From NCBI GenBank assembly GCA_016873095.1, contig VGYC01000015.1:1-64000 (forward strand): DNA of 64,000 nt, in the 5' to 3' direction. Under the pieces are notes generated by a model. That model had not been told where the DNA came from and ran no database searches. It saw only the letters and a list, made by a program, of their open reading frames with translations. The position numbers were made by a program, and so were the translations under genes. This DNA comes from Planctomycetota bacterium (GTDB lineage: Bacteria > Planctomycetota > Planctomycetia > Gemmatales > Gemmataceae). Below, in pieces: positions 55,594 to 64,000 of the stretch; the stretch's first letter is position 1; every line of letters starts with the position of its first letter.

Positions 55594-58500
55594 TCATGGC
55601 TCGCCAACCAGAACGAAGCTGGCCCAGAAAAATGGATGCGCTGCGCTGCTGTCCTGGCGGCGCTGGCGGACAAGATCAACCTGGGCGGCGTGCAGGGCGG
55701 CCAGCTTGCCCTGCCCGGCACGAAGGTTGCCGTAGAATCGGCGCATCAGCTCGCGCGTCTCGCGATCGGGAACCTCGAACAGGCTCGTGAGCAGGCTGCG
55801 GGCGCCGGCGTGGACAAACGCGCGACGCAGGCCGAACACGCCCTCGCCGGTCTTGATGTCGCCCAAACCGGTCTGGCAGGCGCTGAGGACGACCAGCTCG
55901 GTGCCGCGCAGATCGAGGAGCGCGATCTCCTCGGCGGTAAGCCAGCCATCGTCGGCACGCGTCGCCTTGTCGCCTGCGGTGTTGGCGCCGGCCAGCACGA
56001 TGCCCGAACGCAGCAGCGGACTATCGAGCCGCCGCAACCGGCCGCGGACCGCGCCGGCGCCGCTGCCGCGCACCTCGTCGTCCTGCGGCGCCGGCGGTTC
56101 GTGATCGATGAAGTAGCCATGCGTCGCCAGGTGCAGGATGCGCGGTGGCTTCATGGCCTTGAAGACTTCCTCGAGCGCCTCCGCGCCCGCAAACGTCTTG
56201 ACCGGACCGTAGGCGGACCCCGCGAGCGCCTTGTCAATGTCGCGGGCCTCGGCGGCGGCCCCGGCAAGCTGCTTCCAGCCGACGCTGCGCAGCGTCCGGC
56301 CCGGCCCCTCGGCGACGGCCAGTTCCAGCTTTTTCGCCAGCAGCGTCTCCGCCGTCGCCAGCCGTTGCGGCGCGTCCAGCTTGAAATCCGGATCGGCAAA
56401 CACCACCGTGCCGCGCGCCGGCGTGTCGGCCGGTCGCAGCACGTCACGGCCGGTTGACAGGTAGGCGAACTGCTTCGTCTCTACCAGGTATCGGTCCTCC
56501 GCATCCACGAGCGCCTCGAAGGAAAGCCGGTTCAGCTCGCCGTCCGGCGCCAGGTAGACCGTCGTCGCCTTGCCGAGGGCGCCCTGCAGCGGCGCGAATA
56601 CTCTCTCGTGAAGAGCGCGGGCGGTCTTCTTGTATTGCTTTTCCTGGGCTGTCTCCAGCTCGTTGATCTCCTCCTGTGATTCGCAATCGCGGAGCTTGTC
56701 CTGGAAATCGAGGATCTCCTTGCGAACCGCCGCCACGCCGGCGTCGATGATCTTGGCCTCGCCCAGGTCAAGAAAGCGCGGTGGGTGAGCGGACGTCAGG
56801 ACGAAGGCGAAGTAGCGCGGTGGCTGCCACGCGGACGTCTTGAAGTCACGCTTCGAGACGCGGACGAACTCGACGAGCGCGGCATTGTCCGGCAAGCGCT
56901 TGCCCACGGTCGCGGCGGCCGCCGTCGCGGCCTGGTCGCCGGGTAGCCGCGCGATGAGGGCCCGGTTCAGTTGCGCCTCGAGGTCTTCGGCCTGCCGACG
57001 ACGATCGGCAAGCTGCTTTTGATGCTCCGCCGCGCTCGTTCCCGCCGGAGGCTGCAACGCCGAACGGGCCAGCAACTCCTTGAGCCCGCGATACTGTCCC
57101 AGCTTCTTCGACAGTTCATCGTCCGGGGCGAGCAACCGCTGGGCCTGGCGAAACCTGAAAAGCGTGTCGAAGACGATGCCCTTGCGGCGCAGGCACCAGT
57201 CGAGGGCGGTGGCTGCGGCCGCGTCGCTGCCGTGAGCCAGGCTGAGCATGCCCGGCAAGTGGCCCTCGATGAAGCTCAGCGAGTCGTGCATGGCCGACTC
57301 GGAGCTGAAGGCGAGGATGTCCTGCAAGTCGCGCTGGCCGATGCGCAAGGCCCGGTCCTGCGTGGCGACAGCCTGGTCGTGCCGGCCCGTGGCCTGGTAG
57401 ATGCCCGCGAGCGGCACCAGCAGCGTCACGAGATGACGGCTGTCCTTGCCGTAGTTCTTCTCCTGGATGGCCAGGCAGCGGACCAGGAGGCGCTCGGCCT
57501 CGGCGAGCCGGCCCAGTCGCCAGTACATGACGGCCAGGTTGTGCAGCGGCGGCGCCAGCTCGGCATGATCCTTCCCCAGGCGAGCCTCGAGCGTGGCAAG
57601 GGACTGCAAGAAGAGCGGTTCGGCCTCGGCGCACTTGCCCGCCGCGCTCAGCAGCGACGCCATGTTGCCACGCCGGCGGGCCGTCTCCGGGTGGTCCTTG
57701 CCCAGCGTACGCTCGGCAATCTGCAGGCCGCGGGCCAGCAGCGGGACCGCCTCCGTCACGCGTCCGGTGTTCTTCATCAACCCCACGATGTTGCTGAGGC
57801 TGTCGCCGATGAGAGGATGATCCTTGCCAAGCCGTTTCTCGCGAATCGCCAGGCTCTGCTGGAACAGGGTCTCGGCCTCCTTGAACCGGCCGATGTCGTG
57901 GTTCATCTGGGCGAGGTTGTTCAAGGTCGTGGCAATGTCCGGATGATCGGCGCCCAGGTGCTTGTGCTGGATGGCCAGGCAACGGCGATACAGCGCTTCC
58001 GCGTCTTGAAAGCGCCCGACGTCCTGTTGGATCGTGGCGAGGTTGTTGAGCACCGCGGTCAGTCCTGGGTGCGCAGCGCCCAGCCGCGCCTCGCGAATGG
58101 CCAGGCAGTGCGTGAACGCCGTCTCCGCCTCCCGGAAGCGGTTCTGCGACTGTAGGGCGAGCCCGAGCAGGTTGAGCGCGCTGGCCGACATCAGATCGTC
58201 CTTGCCGAGCTTGTTTTCGGCGATGGCCAGCGCCCGTCGAGCATTCATCTCACCTTCGAGGTAGCGTCCGCGCGAACGGCACGCTGCCGCCAGGTTGACG
58301 AGCGTCGCTGCCAGTTCGACGTGTTCCTTGCCCAGGCGCTGTTCCTTGATGGCCAGGCTGCGCGTGAAGGATGCTTCCGCATCGGCATAGCGGCCCAGCG
58401 CATGCTGCAAGCTGCCGAGGTTGTTCAGAGTGGCCGCGACTTCGAGGTGGTCCTTGCCGTGATGCTTCTCCTCGATCCGCAGGGCACGCTCGAAGAGCGG

Positions 58501-58926
58501 CAACGCATCCTGATGGCGGGTCATGCCCAGATAGAGGACCGCGAGATTGTTCAGCGGCACTCCCAGCCGCGGATGGTCGGGCCCCAGCTTCGCCTCGAGA
58601 ATCTTCAGACCGCGCGTGTAGTGAACCTCGGCGTCCCTGTTCTTGCCGCAGGCCCGGCACGCGTCGGCCAGCACGCTGGCCAGCGCCGCCGTGTTCAGGT
58701 CGTCTGCCCCGAAGACGCTGACCGCCAGCGTCGCCGCCTTTTGCAAGTGAGGCAAGGCCTCGGCCGCCTTGCCCTGCTTGAAGAGCGCGATGCCTTTCTG
58801 AAAGGCCGCGTCGAGTTCGGCGCGCGGATTCGGCTCCTGGGCCAGCGCTTGCGCGACGATGAGTCCGACGAAAACCAGGGCCCAGTGCCACGGCGTCGGC
58901 AGCGGATAGCGAGCGATATTCCCCAT
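55594..58926 (-). CDS. Exported TPR-CHAT protein (caspase-like protease)
   Basis: The 1110-residue product has an N-terminal signal or anchor (about 14-30, 'HWALVFVGLIVAQALA'). About a dozen ~42-residue TPR repeats of the kinesin-light-chain type run to about 545, e.g. 'VAATLNNLGSLQHALGRYADAEASFTRSLAI'. A helical linker follows, then a C-terminal CHAT domain. Catalytic His is in 'RILHLATHGYF' near 925 and Cys in 'VVLSACQTGLG' near 1010. CHAT proteases are caspase-like cysteine peptidases, several of them effectors of bacterial defence or cell death. No obvious partner or substrate gene is adjacent. The start at 58926 lies at the signal peptide; the SD is weak. Confidence 0.85.
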   Translation of the reverse strand: MGNIARYPLPTPWHWALVFVGLIVAQALAQEPNPRAELDAAFQKGIALFKQGKAAEALPHLQKAATLAVSVFGADDLNTAALASVLADACRACGKNRDAEVHYTRGLKILEAKLGPDHPRLGVPLNNLAVLYLGMTRHQDALPLFERALRIEEKHHGKDHLEVAATLNNLGSLQHALGRYADAEASFTRSLAIKEQRLGKEHVELAATLVNLAAACRSRGRYLEGEMNARRALAIAENKLGKDDLMSASALNLLGLALQSQNRFREAETAFTHCLAIREARLGAAHPGLTAVLNNLATIQQDVGRFQDAEALYRRCLAIQHKHLGADHPDIATTLNNLAQMNHDIGRFKEAETLFQQSLAIREKRLGKDHPLIGDSLSNIVGLMKNTGRVTEAVPLLARGLQIAERTLGKDHPETARRRGNMASLLSAAGKCAEAEPLFLQSLATLEARLGKDHAELAPPLHNLAVMYWRLGRLAEAERLLVRCLAIQEKNYGKDSRHLVTLLVPLAGIYQATGRHDQAVATQDRALRIGQRDLQDILAFSSESAMHDSLSFIEGHLPGMLSLAHGSDAAAATALDWCLRRKGIVFDTLFRFRQAQRLLAPDDELSKKLGQYRGLKELLARSALQPPAGTSAAEHQKQLADRRRQAEDLEAQLNRALIARLPGDQAATAAAATVGKRLPDNAALVEFVRVSKRDFKTSAWQPPRYFAFVLTSAHPPRFLDLGEAKIIDAGVAAVRKEILDFQDKLRDCESQEEINELETAQEKQYKKTARALHERVFAPLQGALGKATTVYLAPDGELNRLSFEALVDAEDRYLVETKQFAYLSTGRDVLRPADTPARGTVVFADPDFKLDAPQRLATAETLLAKKLELAVAEGPGRTLRSVGWKQLAGAAAEARDIDKALAGSAYGPVKTFAGAEALEEVFKAMKPPRILHLATHGYFIDHEPPAPQDDEVRGSGAGAVRGRLRRLDSPLLRSGIVLAGANTAGDKATRADDGWLTAEEIALLDLRGTELVVLSACQTGLGDIKTGEGVFGLRRAFVHAGARSLLTSLFEVPDRETRELMRRFYGNLRAGQGKLAALHAAQVDLVRQRRQDSSAAHPFFWASFVLVGEP

Positions 58927-59061
58927 GAGCGTCTCGCGGTTGCAGGAGGTGAGGTAAGAGCATCGTAAGCGATCGCCTGGCGTGTTGCAAGCGCAGCGAT
59001 GCAATCAAGCGAAAAGGTCGCAACTGCGAAGGGAAGGTTGACGGCTGCACGCGGCAGAAAT

Positions 59062-60759
59062 TCAGCGGCAGCCGGCGGACGTGCACGGCGGCGGTGCACT
59101 CACGGGCGGCAACGGCGGCGGACGTTCGGTGTTGACGGGAATCGGCTCGCCGGGCGAACGCTCGCAGGCCAGTACGCCGGCGGGATAGCCCATCGCCCAG
59201 TAGAGACGAAACTGGGCCCGGTTGTAGTCGGCGATGCTCAGGTAGTAGTTCTCGTAGGCCTGGTTCAAGGTCGCCAGGGCGGCAACGGCTTCCTGCGGGC
59301 GGACGACCAGCTGCAGGATGTCGCCGAAGCGGATGGTCTCCCGCAGGCCCTTCAGGTTGCCTGCGAAGTTCTTCTGTGCCTCGAAGAGGCCAACTTGCGC
59401 CTCGCCGATGCGAACGAAGGCAGCTTCCAGCTGGGCGTGGGCCTGGGCGACGTCGGCAGCGACGTTGTCCTGGATGCGATAGAGATCGATCAGGGCTTGC
59501 TGCTGCTGCGCTTGCCGTTCGCGGACCAGGGCGCGATTGCCGAAACCAAAATTGCGCATCTCCCAGAGAATCTGCGCAGATGGATCGAATCGACCCGTCC
59601 ACGGATTCGAACTGCCGTTGCGGCTGGACTGGAAGGCGCCGCCCATCAAGTAATTGCCCGGGCCCACCGGCACCGCATCACCCAGGAGCACCAGGCTCGG
59701 AATCAACGGCCGCAGGCGCTCCTGGCGAATGCGAATCAGCGTCGCCTCCACCAGGGCCTGCTGCGACGCCAGCTCCGGACGACTCGTCAAGCCGATCGGA
59801 ATGAGCGTGTCCACGATCTCGTCGGGCGACAGCAGCGTGACTTGCAGGTGCGGCGGCTCCAGCGGCACGGCGACCGTCGTCGGATCGAGTCGCAGGGCAC
59901 GCGTCAGCGCCGCGCTGGCCACGCGCCAGTCTTGCCGGGAAAGCGCGGCCTGCTGCTCGATCTCGGCCAGCCGGGCCCGCACGCGATCAATCTCGAAGGC
60001 CGGCGCCAGGTCCTTGCTGAGCTTCTCGACTTGCCTTAACAGCTCGCGTCCCTTGGCGACGGCGTCCTGGTTGCCCGCCAGCCGGCCGCGCGCCTGCTGC
60101 ACCAGGAAGTACGCGTCGGCCACCTCGCGCAAGGCATCGTTCTTCGCGGTCTGCACGTCGATCTCGCGGGCACGCAGCACTTGCCGGGCCGACAGCGGCG
60201 TGAAGATGGCGTCGGTCGTGGCGAAGGTCGCCGTCAGGCCGGCACCGGCCAGCAACTGATTGCGACTGTTCACGAACTGGTTTCCCGAATTACCCACCCC
60301 GCCGCCGGCGTGATAGTATTCGCTGACGCCCAGGTAGACGTTTGGCAGCCACAGCACCTGCGCCTGCGACAGCTTGGCGGCCGCAATCTGCATGCTGGCC
60401 TGTGCGGCGGCGATGATGATCGGCCGGGCATCCGACAGCCGCAACGCCGTCGCCAGGTTGATGGGCAGCAGCCGATCTCCCGGGGCCGGCCGGGCGTCGC
60501 CGATGGGAATGGGCGTCTGCCGCGCCGACAGCAACGGCCCGCGCAACAGGCCTGCCGCATCCGTCTGCAGTCCCGGCGGCGTGTCCGTCGGCGCCAGCAA
60601 CATCGTGGGCGGCGGCAGCTCTTCCGGCAGATTCAGGTCCTTGACATCGACCCCCGTGCGCGGCGGCGGCCCCCCGGGCGCCATGCCCGAGAGCACGCTG
60701 GCCACGAGCACCGCGGCCGCAAGCATCGCCACTCCTGGAAGCCAGCCTCGACGCACCAT
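59062..60759 (-). CDS. TolC-family outer-membrane efflux protein
   Basis: The 565-residue protein has an N-terminal hydrophobic segment (about 8-25). From about 90 are two long alpha-helical repeats of the outer membrane efflux family, with 'LATALRLSDARPIIIAAAQASMQIAAAKL' and 'VAQAHAQLEAAFVRIGEAQVGLFEAQ'. It would form a trimeric channel in the outer membrane for a tripartite pump or type I secretion system. No inner-membrane partner is adjacent, which is common for planctomycete TolC paralogs. AAGGAG four bases upstream supports the start at 60759; upstream sequence is polypurine repeats. Confidence 0.85.
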   Translation of the reverse strand: MVRRGWLPGVAMLAAAVLVASVLSGMAPGGPPPRTGVDVKDLNLPEELPPPTMLLAPTDTPPGLQTDAAGLLRGPLLSARQTPIPIGDARPAPGDRLLPINLATALRLSDARPIIIAAAQASMQIAAAKLSQAQVLWLPNVYLGVSEYYHAGGGVGNSGNQFVNSRNQLLAGAGLTATFATTDAIFTPLSARQVLRAREIDVQTAKNDALREVADAYFLVQQARGRLAGNQDAVAKGRELLRQVEKLSKDLAPAFEIDRVRARLAEIEQQAALSRQDWRVASAALTRALRLDPTTVAVPLEPPHLQVTLLSPDEIVDTLIPIGLTSRPELASQQALVEATLIRIRQERLRPLIPSLVLLGDAVPVGPGNYLMGGAFQSSRNGSSNPWTGRFDPSAQILWEMRNFGFGNRALVRERQAQQQQALIDLYRIQDNVAADVAQAHAQLEAAFVRIGEAQVGLFEAQKNFAGNLKGLRETIRFGDILQLVVRPQEAVAALATLNQAYENYYLSIADYNRAQFRLYWAMGYPAGVLACERSPGEPIPVNTERPPPLPPVSAPPPCTSAGCR

Positions 60760-60927
60760 CCGCTCCTTCCCCGTCCTTCCTCGTCTTCTCCGTCCTTCCC
60801 GCACAATCCGCGCAACCGCTTCATCCCTAAATATCGTGGCCGCCCATCGGTTTCGGTGACCGCCACTCGCCCGATCGGGCAGAATGCACCGGCCAGCAGC
60901 GGCACAATCGTCAGGGCGTGCGCAGCT

Positions 60928-62190
60928 TTACTGGTTGGCGGTGCACTCCCGGATCCGCGCCGGGCGGATGCCGTAAGCGACCATCCTGGCCGGGATGTTG
61001 CGCAGCACGGGCAAGCGCAAGGCGAGCCGCAAGAACCAGGGGATGCGGAAGGGCCGGCCTGCTTGCAAGGCGGGAGCGGCGATCCGGTTCTGAATCATGC
61101 GTTGAAAGGCCTGGATGACCCGCACTGGGAACTGCCGGGACTTCTGCACGGCGGCCAGGTCGGCCGCTTCGACCCTGCCGCGCCGCAGCGGCGCCGCCAG
61201 CAGATTGGCCGTCTCGACCGCGTCCTGGATGGCGTAGTTGATGCCGACGCCCATGACAGGCGACATGACGTGGGCCGCGTCGCCGATCAGCAACAGCCCG
61301 GGCCTGTGCCACTCCCTGAGCCGGCTCGATTCCACCGACAGTACGGTGGTTTGCTTCCAGTCGTGCAGCAGGTCAACGCGGTCGCTCAGCCACGGGACGA
61401 GGCGGCGCAGCGACTGCCGGACCGTGTCGATCCCGGCTGCGCGCACCTGCTGCAGGCTGCCCTTGAGGATCACGTAGCCCACTTGCCACTCGTCGGCCCG
61501 ATCCAGCATCACGGCCAGATGGCCGTCGGCAATGTAAATCGTGCCGTCGTCCTGCTCGTCGGCCGGCAATCGTGGCAGGCGAAACCAGACGACGTCCATC
61601 GGCGGCGCGGTCTTGACGGGTTCCAGGCCGGCCAGCGCACGAACCTTGGAAAAGCGCCCGTCGCAGGCCACGGTGAGGACGGCCCGTACCTCGTGCCAGG
61701 CATCATCCGCGCCGCGATAGCGCACGCCGCGAACGACGTCGTCTTCCACGACGATCCGCTGCACGTTGGCCCCCATCTCCCGGTGAAACGCGGGCAACTT
61801 CTCCGCCTCGTGGACCAGGAATTCGAGCAACTGCGCTTGCGGCAGCATGGCGACGAAGGGAAAACGGCAACGCAGCCGCCCCAGGTCTCCCATGAGCACG
61901 CTTCCCTGGGGCGTCACGATCTTGAGTCGGCGCATCTTGCCGTGCGGCATCTGCAGCACCTGCTCCGCCAGGCCGAGTTGATGCAGGACGTCCAGCGTCG
62001 CCGGATGAATCGTGTCGCCACGAAAATCGCGCTCGAAATCCTTGTGCGCCTCCAGCAGCGTCACCGGCACGCCGCGCCGGGCCAGCAGCAGCGCCAGCAT
62101 GACTCCCGCCGGGCCGCCGCCCACCACGCAACACGTGGTCTCCCGCACATCACGCACGGCTTCATCAGTTGACGCCAACCTGTCCATCAT
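60928..62190 (-). CDS. FAD-dependent aromatic monooxygenase (UbiH/PHBH family)
   Basis: The 420-residue protein has the FAD-binding 'CCVVGGGPAGVMLALLLARRGV' near residue 20, 'VTVACDGRFSKVRALAGL' near 180, and 'LLLIGDAAHVMSPVMGVGINYAIQDA' near 300. These are the three motifs of group A flavin monooxygenases, which hydroxylate aromatic or quinone-like substrates using NAD(P)H and oxygen. Substrate cannot be assigned. GAGGAGG upstream of tandem ATGs (62190, 62187) supports this start; an earlier ATG would add a region that overlaps divergent repeats. The gene diverges from the DUF6817 gene. Confidence 0.86.
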   Translation of the reverse strand: MMDRLASTDEAVRDVRETTCCVVGGGPAGVMLALLLARRGVPVTLLEAHKDFERDFRGDTIHPATLDVLHQLGLAEQVLQMPHGKMRRLKIVTPQGSVLMGDLGRLRCRFPFVAMLPQAQLLEFLVHEAEKLPAFHREMGANVQRIVVEDDVVRGVRYRGADDAWHEVRAVLTVACDGRFSKVRALAGLEPVKTAPPMDVVWFRLPRLPADEQDDGTIYIADGHLAVMLDRADEWQVGYVILKGSLQQVRAAGIDTVRQSLRRLVPWLSDRVDLLHDWKQTTVLSVESSRLREWHRPGLLLIGDAAHVMSPVMGVGINYAIQDAVETANLLAAPLRRGRVEAADLAAVQKSRQFPVRVIQAFQRMIQNRIAAPALQAGRPFRIPWFLRLALRLPVLRNIPARMVAYGIRPARIRECTANQ

Positions 62191-62259
62191 GTGCCTCCTC
62201 CACGTCTGGCGAACAGCATCGGCAAGAATATGATAAGCACAGCGGAAGTATCCGCCCCT

Positions 62260-62298
62260 GACTCCCGACCCTTGACTCCTGACCCTTGACTCCTGACC
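62260..62298. repeat. 14-bp tandem repeat GACTCCTGACCCTT
   Basis: Three imperfect copies start at 62260, 62274 and 62288, directly upstream of the GGAG ribosome-binding site of the DUF6817 gene. Similar short tandem repeats lie before nthB. The role is unknown. Confidence 0.6.
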
Positions 62299-62308
62299 GG
62301 AGACCGCC

Positions 62309-62863
62309 ATGGACCGCGACTGGAAGCGCTTCACCGATTTTCTCGTCGAGCAGGGCATCGACAAGGTTGCGCACACGACCAAGACCTATCTTGGTCACCT
62401 GATCGGTCTGTATCGACTGATGGAGGCGAAGGGTTGCAACGAGGAGTTGTGCCGGGCCGGCATGTTTCACTCGATCTACGGCACGCAACAGTTCCAGGGC
62501 TTCAAGCTGCCCCTCGAGCGCCGGCCGGAGGTGCGCAGCCTGATCGGCACGCGAGCGGAGAAGCTCGCCTACCTGAACTGCGCCATGCAGCGCGAGACTT
62601 TCGACGCCATCGTTTGCTCGGACCGCGAGCCTTACGTCTTCACCGATCGGCTCACGGGCGAGGCGGTGCACCTGTCGCGGCAAGACTTCGACGACCTGTG
62701 CCGCATTCATCTCTACGACTGGCTGGAGCAGGTGCCGCGCTCGCAAAAATGGGACTACCGCCGCGCCGCCTACCGCAGCATGGCCGAGCGGCTCGGCCCG
62801 CCGGCTCGCGACCTGTACGACGAGGTCTTCGCCGCCCAGATGACGCCGTCGAGCGCCGGCTGA
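62309..62863 (+). CDS. DUF6817 domain protein
   Basis: The 184-residue cytosolic protein has the family pattern 'FLVEQGIDKVAHTTKTYLGHLIGLYRLMEAKGC', followed by 'LCRAGMFHSIYGTQQFQGFKLPLE'. The His residues and 'FHSIYGT' suggest an HD-like metal-binding helical fold. Function is unknown. GGAG eight bases upstream supports the ATG. It diverges from the flavin monooxygenase, and a long inverted repeat follows it. No membrane segment is visible. Confidence 0.82.
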   Translation: MDRDWKRFTDFLVEQGIDKVAHTTKTYLGHLIGLYRLMEAKGCNEELCRAGMFHSIYGTQQFQGFKLPLERRPEVRSLIGTRAEKLAYLNCAMQRETFDAIVCSDREPYVFTDRLTGEAVHLSRQDFDDLCRIHLYDWLEQVPRSQKWDYRRAAYRSMAERLGPPARDLYDEVFAAQMTPSSAG

Positions 62864-62918
62864 TACGAGTGTTGAGCAAACAGTCACGCGCGGCGTCTCT
62901 GGATCCGCCAATGAGCTT

Positions 62919-63030
62919 AGAGGCTGTCCGAAAAGGGGTCAGACCCCTTGCCCAACTAAGTGCAAAGTCCCCAGATTGACGCTGGATCACACGAAAGGCA
63001 GGGGGTCTGACCCCTTTTCGGACAGCCTCT
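62919..63030. repeat. Long inverted repeat with 29-bp arms
   Basis: Left arm 62919-62947 begins AGAGGCTGTCCGAAAAGGGG and ends TCAGACCCC; the right arm 63002-63030 is its exact complement. The 54-bp centre is not obviously coding. Part of one arm recurs in degraded form at 7139. This resembles a mobile palindromic element (MITE-like or REP-like) or a strong terminator for the DUF6817 gene. Confidence 0.82.
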
Positions 63031-63032
63031 TA

Positions 63033-63055
63033 GTAGCGGAACTCGCAGAGTTCCG
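63033..63055. repeat. GTAG-hairpin (REP-like) element
   Basis: GTAG (63033-63036) is followed by CGGAACTC-GCA-GAGTTCCG, an 8-bp stem with a three-base loop. This is a third hairpin sequence with the same GTAG-plus-hairpin layout found at 29.7 and 50.7 kb. It lies 19 bases upstream of the next gene. Confidence 0.6.
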
Positions 63056-63074
63056 ACCTCGCGAGGGAAGCGCG

Positions 63075-64000
63075 ATGACGTTGCTGGTTCGCATCTATTA
63101 CAACACCGTATTCGGCGCCCTGGGCGGCTTGCTCGGCTGGATGCTGTTCGGCGTCTTCGGCGAGAAGAATCCGAGCGGCGCGCCGGCGTTTCTGTTCCTC
63201 AACGAGCAGGACCTCAACGCCATTCTGGGCGGCTTAGTCATCGGCGGCGCCATCGGTTTCCTGGTGGTCAGCGTGGATGCGATTCGTGACGGAGCAATGG
63301 TCCGCTTCGCGCGGCTGGCATCCTACGGCGTCGTGCTCGGGGCCATCGGCGGCGCCCTCGGCATGTTCCTGGGCGACAAGCTCAATCGGACGCTGATCGA
63401 AGCGCTGGGGGATCGCTGGTACGTGGCCATGCTGGTGCGCGGGCTGGGCTGGATGCTCCTGGGTGTCGCCATCGGCATGAGCGAGGGCATCGCCGCCCGC
63501 TCGCTGGGCCGCTTCAGCTACGGCACCCTCGGCGGGGCCATCGGCGGCTTCGTCGGCGGCTGCCTCTTCATGGTCTTCTACCAGGCGGGACTCCCGCAGG
63601 CCTCCGCTACCCAGTCGTCGGCCGCCCACATCTGGAGCCAGGCGCTGGGCCTGGTCATCCTGGGGGCCAGCATCGGTTCACTGTCGGCACTGGTGCAGGC
63701 TGTCTTTCAGCCGGCCTGCGTGCGCGTGCTCCGCGGCTGGCAAGAAGGGCGCGAGTATCCGCTGGAGAAGCCGGCCAGCCTGCTCGGCCGCGAGGAACAC
63801 GCCGACATCGCCCTGTTTCGCGACATGAAGGTCGAAAAGAAGCACGCCTACATCAACCGCGTCGGCGAGCGCTACGTGCTGGTGAACAACAGCGCGCCGC
63901 CGGAATGGACACGCGTCAACGACGCTCCCGTGCCGCAAAGCCTCGACCTCAACGACGGCGACCGCATCCAGCTCGGCAATGTCATCCTCCGCTTCCACCT
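63075..64000 (+). CDS. Multi-pass membrane protein with C-terminal FHA domain (partial)
   Basis: The frame is open from ATG 63075 past the window end. The first ~215 residues contain about six hydrophobic, Gly-rich helices ('GALGGLLGWMLFGVFG', 'GGAIGGFVGGCLF'). After a linker, residues from about 245 form the beginning of an FHA domain, with 'HADIALFRDMKVEKKHAYINRVGERYVLVNNS' and 'LNDGDRIQLGNVILRFHL', a normal FHA end. Only a few residues are likely missing. It probably senses phosphothreonine proteins at the membrane; similar proteins in other bacteria lie near secretion or kinase genes. GAGGGAAG upstream supports the start. Confidence 0.75.
   Translation, partial: MTLLVRIYYNTVFGALGGLLGWMLFGVFGEKNPSGAPAFLFLNEQDLNAILGGLVIGGAIGFLVVSVDAIRDGAMVRFARLASYGVVLGAIGGALGMFLGDKLNRTLIEALGDRWYVAMLVRGLGWMLLGVAIGMSEGIAARSLGRFSYGTLGGAIGGFVGGCLFMVFYQAGLPQASATQSSAAHIWSQALGLVILGASIGSLSALVQAVFQPACVRVLRGWQEGREYPLEKPASLLGREEHADIALFRDMKVEKKHAYINRVGERYVLVNNSAPPEWTRVNDAPVPQSLDLNDGDRIQLGNVILRFH

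Noticed and set aside
60181-62172. 663-codon plus-strand open frame spanning two minus-strand genes
   Set aside because: Covers both TolC-family and flavin monooxygenase genes in antisense and crosses their intergenic gap. Composition is Arg/His/Gln-rich.

Overview
The window is high-GC DNA that looks like a planctomycete chromosome, probably a Gemmata-like lineage. This rests on family content. There are two giant secreted PVC-type CxxCH proteins with HEAT repeats, a cytochrome c/WD40 fusion, a surface protein whose N-terminus resembles the planctomycete LEPR-type motif, an exported TPR-CHAT protein, FHA proteins, two DUF4139 proteins and a secreted ceramidase-like protein. No rRNA, tRNA or CRISPR array was seen. 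The coding layout is a patchwork of short operons separated by palindromic repeats.

Layout. 1-7 kb: a DUF2199 protein with a coupled small membrane protein, a cytosolic DUF4139 protein, a leftward membrane protein/HAD phosphatase/aldose epimerase run, and hisD. 7-14.4 kb: a leftward PMCA-type Ca2+ ATPase, then three related multi-pass membrane proteins with zinc-ribbon and/or Asp/Arg-rich tails, and a Trm112-like protein. 14.4-26.3 kb: alaS, an enolase-superfamily dehydratase bracketed by two copies of a palindrome, a giant cytochrome, a DUF104/PIN toxin-antitoxin pair, a deacetylase-like secreted protein and a divergent sialidase-SGNH fusion. 26.4-29.7 kb: nrfHA (ammonia-forming nitrite reductase) and homoserine dehydrogenase.

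29.75-31.15 kb is the most striking locus. Five copies of a ~107-bp unit plus a partial sixth run up to a REP-associated Y1 transposase (RAYT) gene. Each full unit holds two oppositely oriented REPs, GTAG followed by a hairpin. Another inverted REP pair follows the gene, and a decayed REP-like sequence lies inside it. Other GTAG-plus-hairpin elements of different sequence occur near 50.7 kb and 63.0 kb, so several REP families seem to coexist.

31-49 kb: a secreted DUF4139 protein, a cytochrome/WD40 protein, a large GLUG-type surface protein interrupted by an in-frame amber codon, a secreted protein with three tandem RidA-like domains, a 48-residue membrane protein, a JAMM-type metallopeptidase, a malate synthase-like enzyme, a second giant CxxCH protein and a ceramidase-like enzyme. 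49-64 kb: a Gfo/Idh/MocA oxidoreductase, a repeat-rich gap, a WD-like membrane protein, and a leftward cobalt-type nitrile hydratase operon coupled to an FHA gene. These are followed by a TPR-CHAT protein, a TolC-family protein, a flavin monooxygenase, a DUF6817 protein, a long inverted repeat, and a membrane-FHA protein cut by the window end.

All calls come from reading the sequence; no database search was run.
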